Origin: an uncultured Porphyromonadaceae bacterium
Lineage (GTDB): Bacteria > Bacteroidota > Bacteroidia > Bacteroidales > Muribaculaceae
Direction: 5' to 3'
Length of the DNA: 14,991 nucleotides
Assembly (NCBI GenBank): GCA_900541835.1
Contig: UQLL01000035.1
Coordinates: forward strand, 1 to 14,991
Shown here: piece by piece, positions 14,693 to 14,991 of the stretch
How the letters are laid out: each line of letters starts with the position of its first letter
How positions within the stretch are numbered: the stretch's first letter is position 1
The notes under the pieces: generated by a model
What the model was told of the DNA's origin: nothing
Database searches by the model: none
The model's input: only the letters and a program-made list of their open reading frames with translations
Made by a program: the position numbers and the translations under genes

Positions 14693-14707
14693 ACGACCTC
14701 ACGATGA

Positions 14708-14779
14708 TTTTTCGAACGATTAACGATTGCACGATTTGTCGTTCAATCGTTAACGTCAATCGTGCAATCGCTCGAAAAA
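14708..14779. repeat. Nested inverted repeats of ACGATT/AATCGT
   Basis: Several pairings compete in this gene-free stretch. TTTTTCGA (14708-14715) pairs with TCGAAAAA (14772-14779), and CGATTGCACGAT (14724-14735) pairs perfectly with ATCGTGCAATCG (14759-14770). Alternatively ACGATTAACGATTG (14716-14729) pairs with CAATCGTTAACGT (14744-14756, one bulge) around ACGA-TTTG-TCGT. The motif ACGATT or its complement occurs at least six times. The T run is on the 5' arm and the A run on the 3' arm, unlike a classical terminator, though it may still end the S41/DUF3078 transcript. Confidence 0.7.
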
Positions 14780-14909
14780 ACGTTGGGTCGATTAATCGCC
14801 GGGGAAAGGATTTTTAACGCAGGGCAACCGCATCGGAATCCATAAAATTTAGCATGATTTAGGGAAAGTTAAGTCGTAAAAACTTGACAGGGGAGGACAA
14901 GCGGATTAT

Positions 14910-14938
14910 TTTATAGGCATGAGAAACATGCTTATAAA
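14910..14938. repeat. Hairpin or operator-like inverted repeat
   Basis: TTTATAGGCATG (14910-14921) and CATGCTTATAAA (14927-14938) form a 12-bp inverted repeat with one G-T pair and a 5-nt loop (AGAAA). It could be an operator or a structured leader for a gene beyond the window. No gene or clear promoter box is seen next to it inside the window. Confidence 0.5.
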
Positions 14939-14940
14939 GG

Positions 14941-14989
14941 GAGGTTCTATTATTTGATTTTTCAGACTGGCGCATCGAGACAGAACCTC
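14941..14989. repeat. 8-bp inverted repeat at the right edge
   Basis: GAGGTTCT (14941-14948) and AGAACCTC (14982-14989) are perfect complements 33 bp apart. It may be a stem of an RNA or the edge of a larger element cut by the end of the window. Confidence 0.35.
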
Positions 14990-14991
14990 AT

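Noticed and set aside
14716..14756. Ordinary Rho-independent terminator after the DUF3078 gene
   Set aside because: The hairpin has no T run after its 3' arm; T residues precede the 5' arm instead. It is listed as a repeat, although it may still affect transcript ends.
1..14991. CRISPR arrays, transposases, rRNA or a defence system
   Set aside because: No regularly spaced direct repeats, no transposase or IS end, no rRNA signature and no nuclease or defence-type gene could be seen.

Overview
The window looks like chromosomal DNA from a GC-rich member of the Bacteroidales. A Muribaculaceae-like gut bacterium is my best guess, but that is inference. The reasons are the Bacteroidetes promoter signature (TTTG, about 20 bp, TAnnTTTG) in front of several genes, A/T-rich start regions without Shine-Dalgarno sequences, a BtuB/BtuG-type vitamin B12 surface locus, DUF3078 and type IX-like C-terminal tails, and the parE-coaD-S41 peptidase gene order seen in this group.

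Positions 1-4929 (minus strand) form a vitamin B12 uptake operon. A promoter at 4898-4929 leads into a cobalamin riboswitch (4714-4886). It is followed by a TonB-dependent receptor (btuB), a BtuG-like surface lipoprotein with a beta-propeller, and a secreted protein with a Ca-binding-like loop and a type IX-like sorting tail. A terminator at 78-113 closes the operon. No inner-membrane BtuFCD transporter is in the window, so only outer-surface capture and import are encoded here.

Positions 5025-5347 hold tRNA-Gln (minus) and the divergent promoter of a glutamine synthetase-family gene (plus). Positions 5348-7547 hold that gene and an E1-like ThiF/MoeB-family adenylating enzyme, 7 bp apart and followed by a hairpin terminator. 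Positions 7639-7834 hold tRNA-Asn with its own promoter and a downstream hairpin. Positions 7888-8793 encode an unrecognised secreted protein with YD-like repeats.

Positions 8849-11574 are a parE-coaD operon (topoisomerase IV subunit B, then CoA biosynthesis) whose genes overlap by 8 bp. About 220 bp of coding-like sequence follows coaD in its frame, before a terminator hairpin. Positions 11667-14692 hold a new promoter, a carboxy-terminal processing protease (S41) and a DUF3078 outer-membrane protein. The last 300 bp have no gene but contain a cluster of nested inverted repeats and two further hairpins.

Most of the window is ordinary housekeeping content. The parts most worth a second look are the leader of the B12 operon (a hairpin and two tiny upstream ORFs after the aptamer), the third gene of that operon, a palindromic element read in frame inside btuB, the glutamine synthetase/E1-like pair, and the repeat cluster at the right end.
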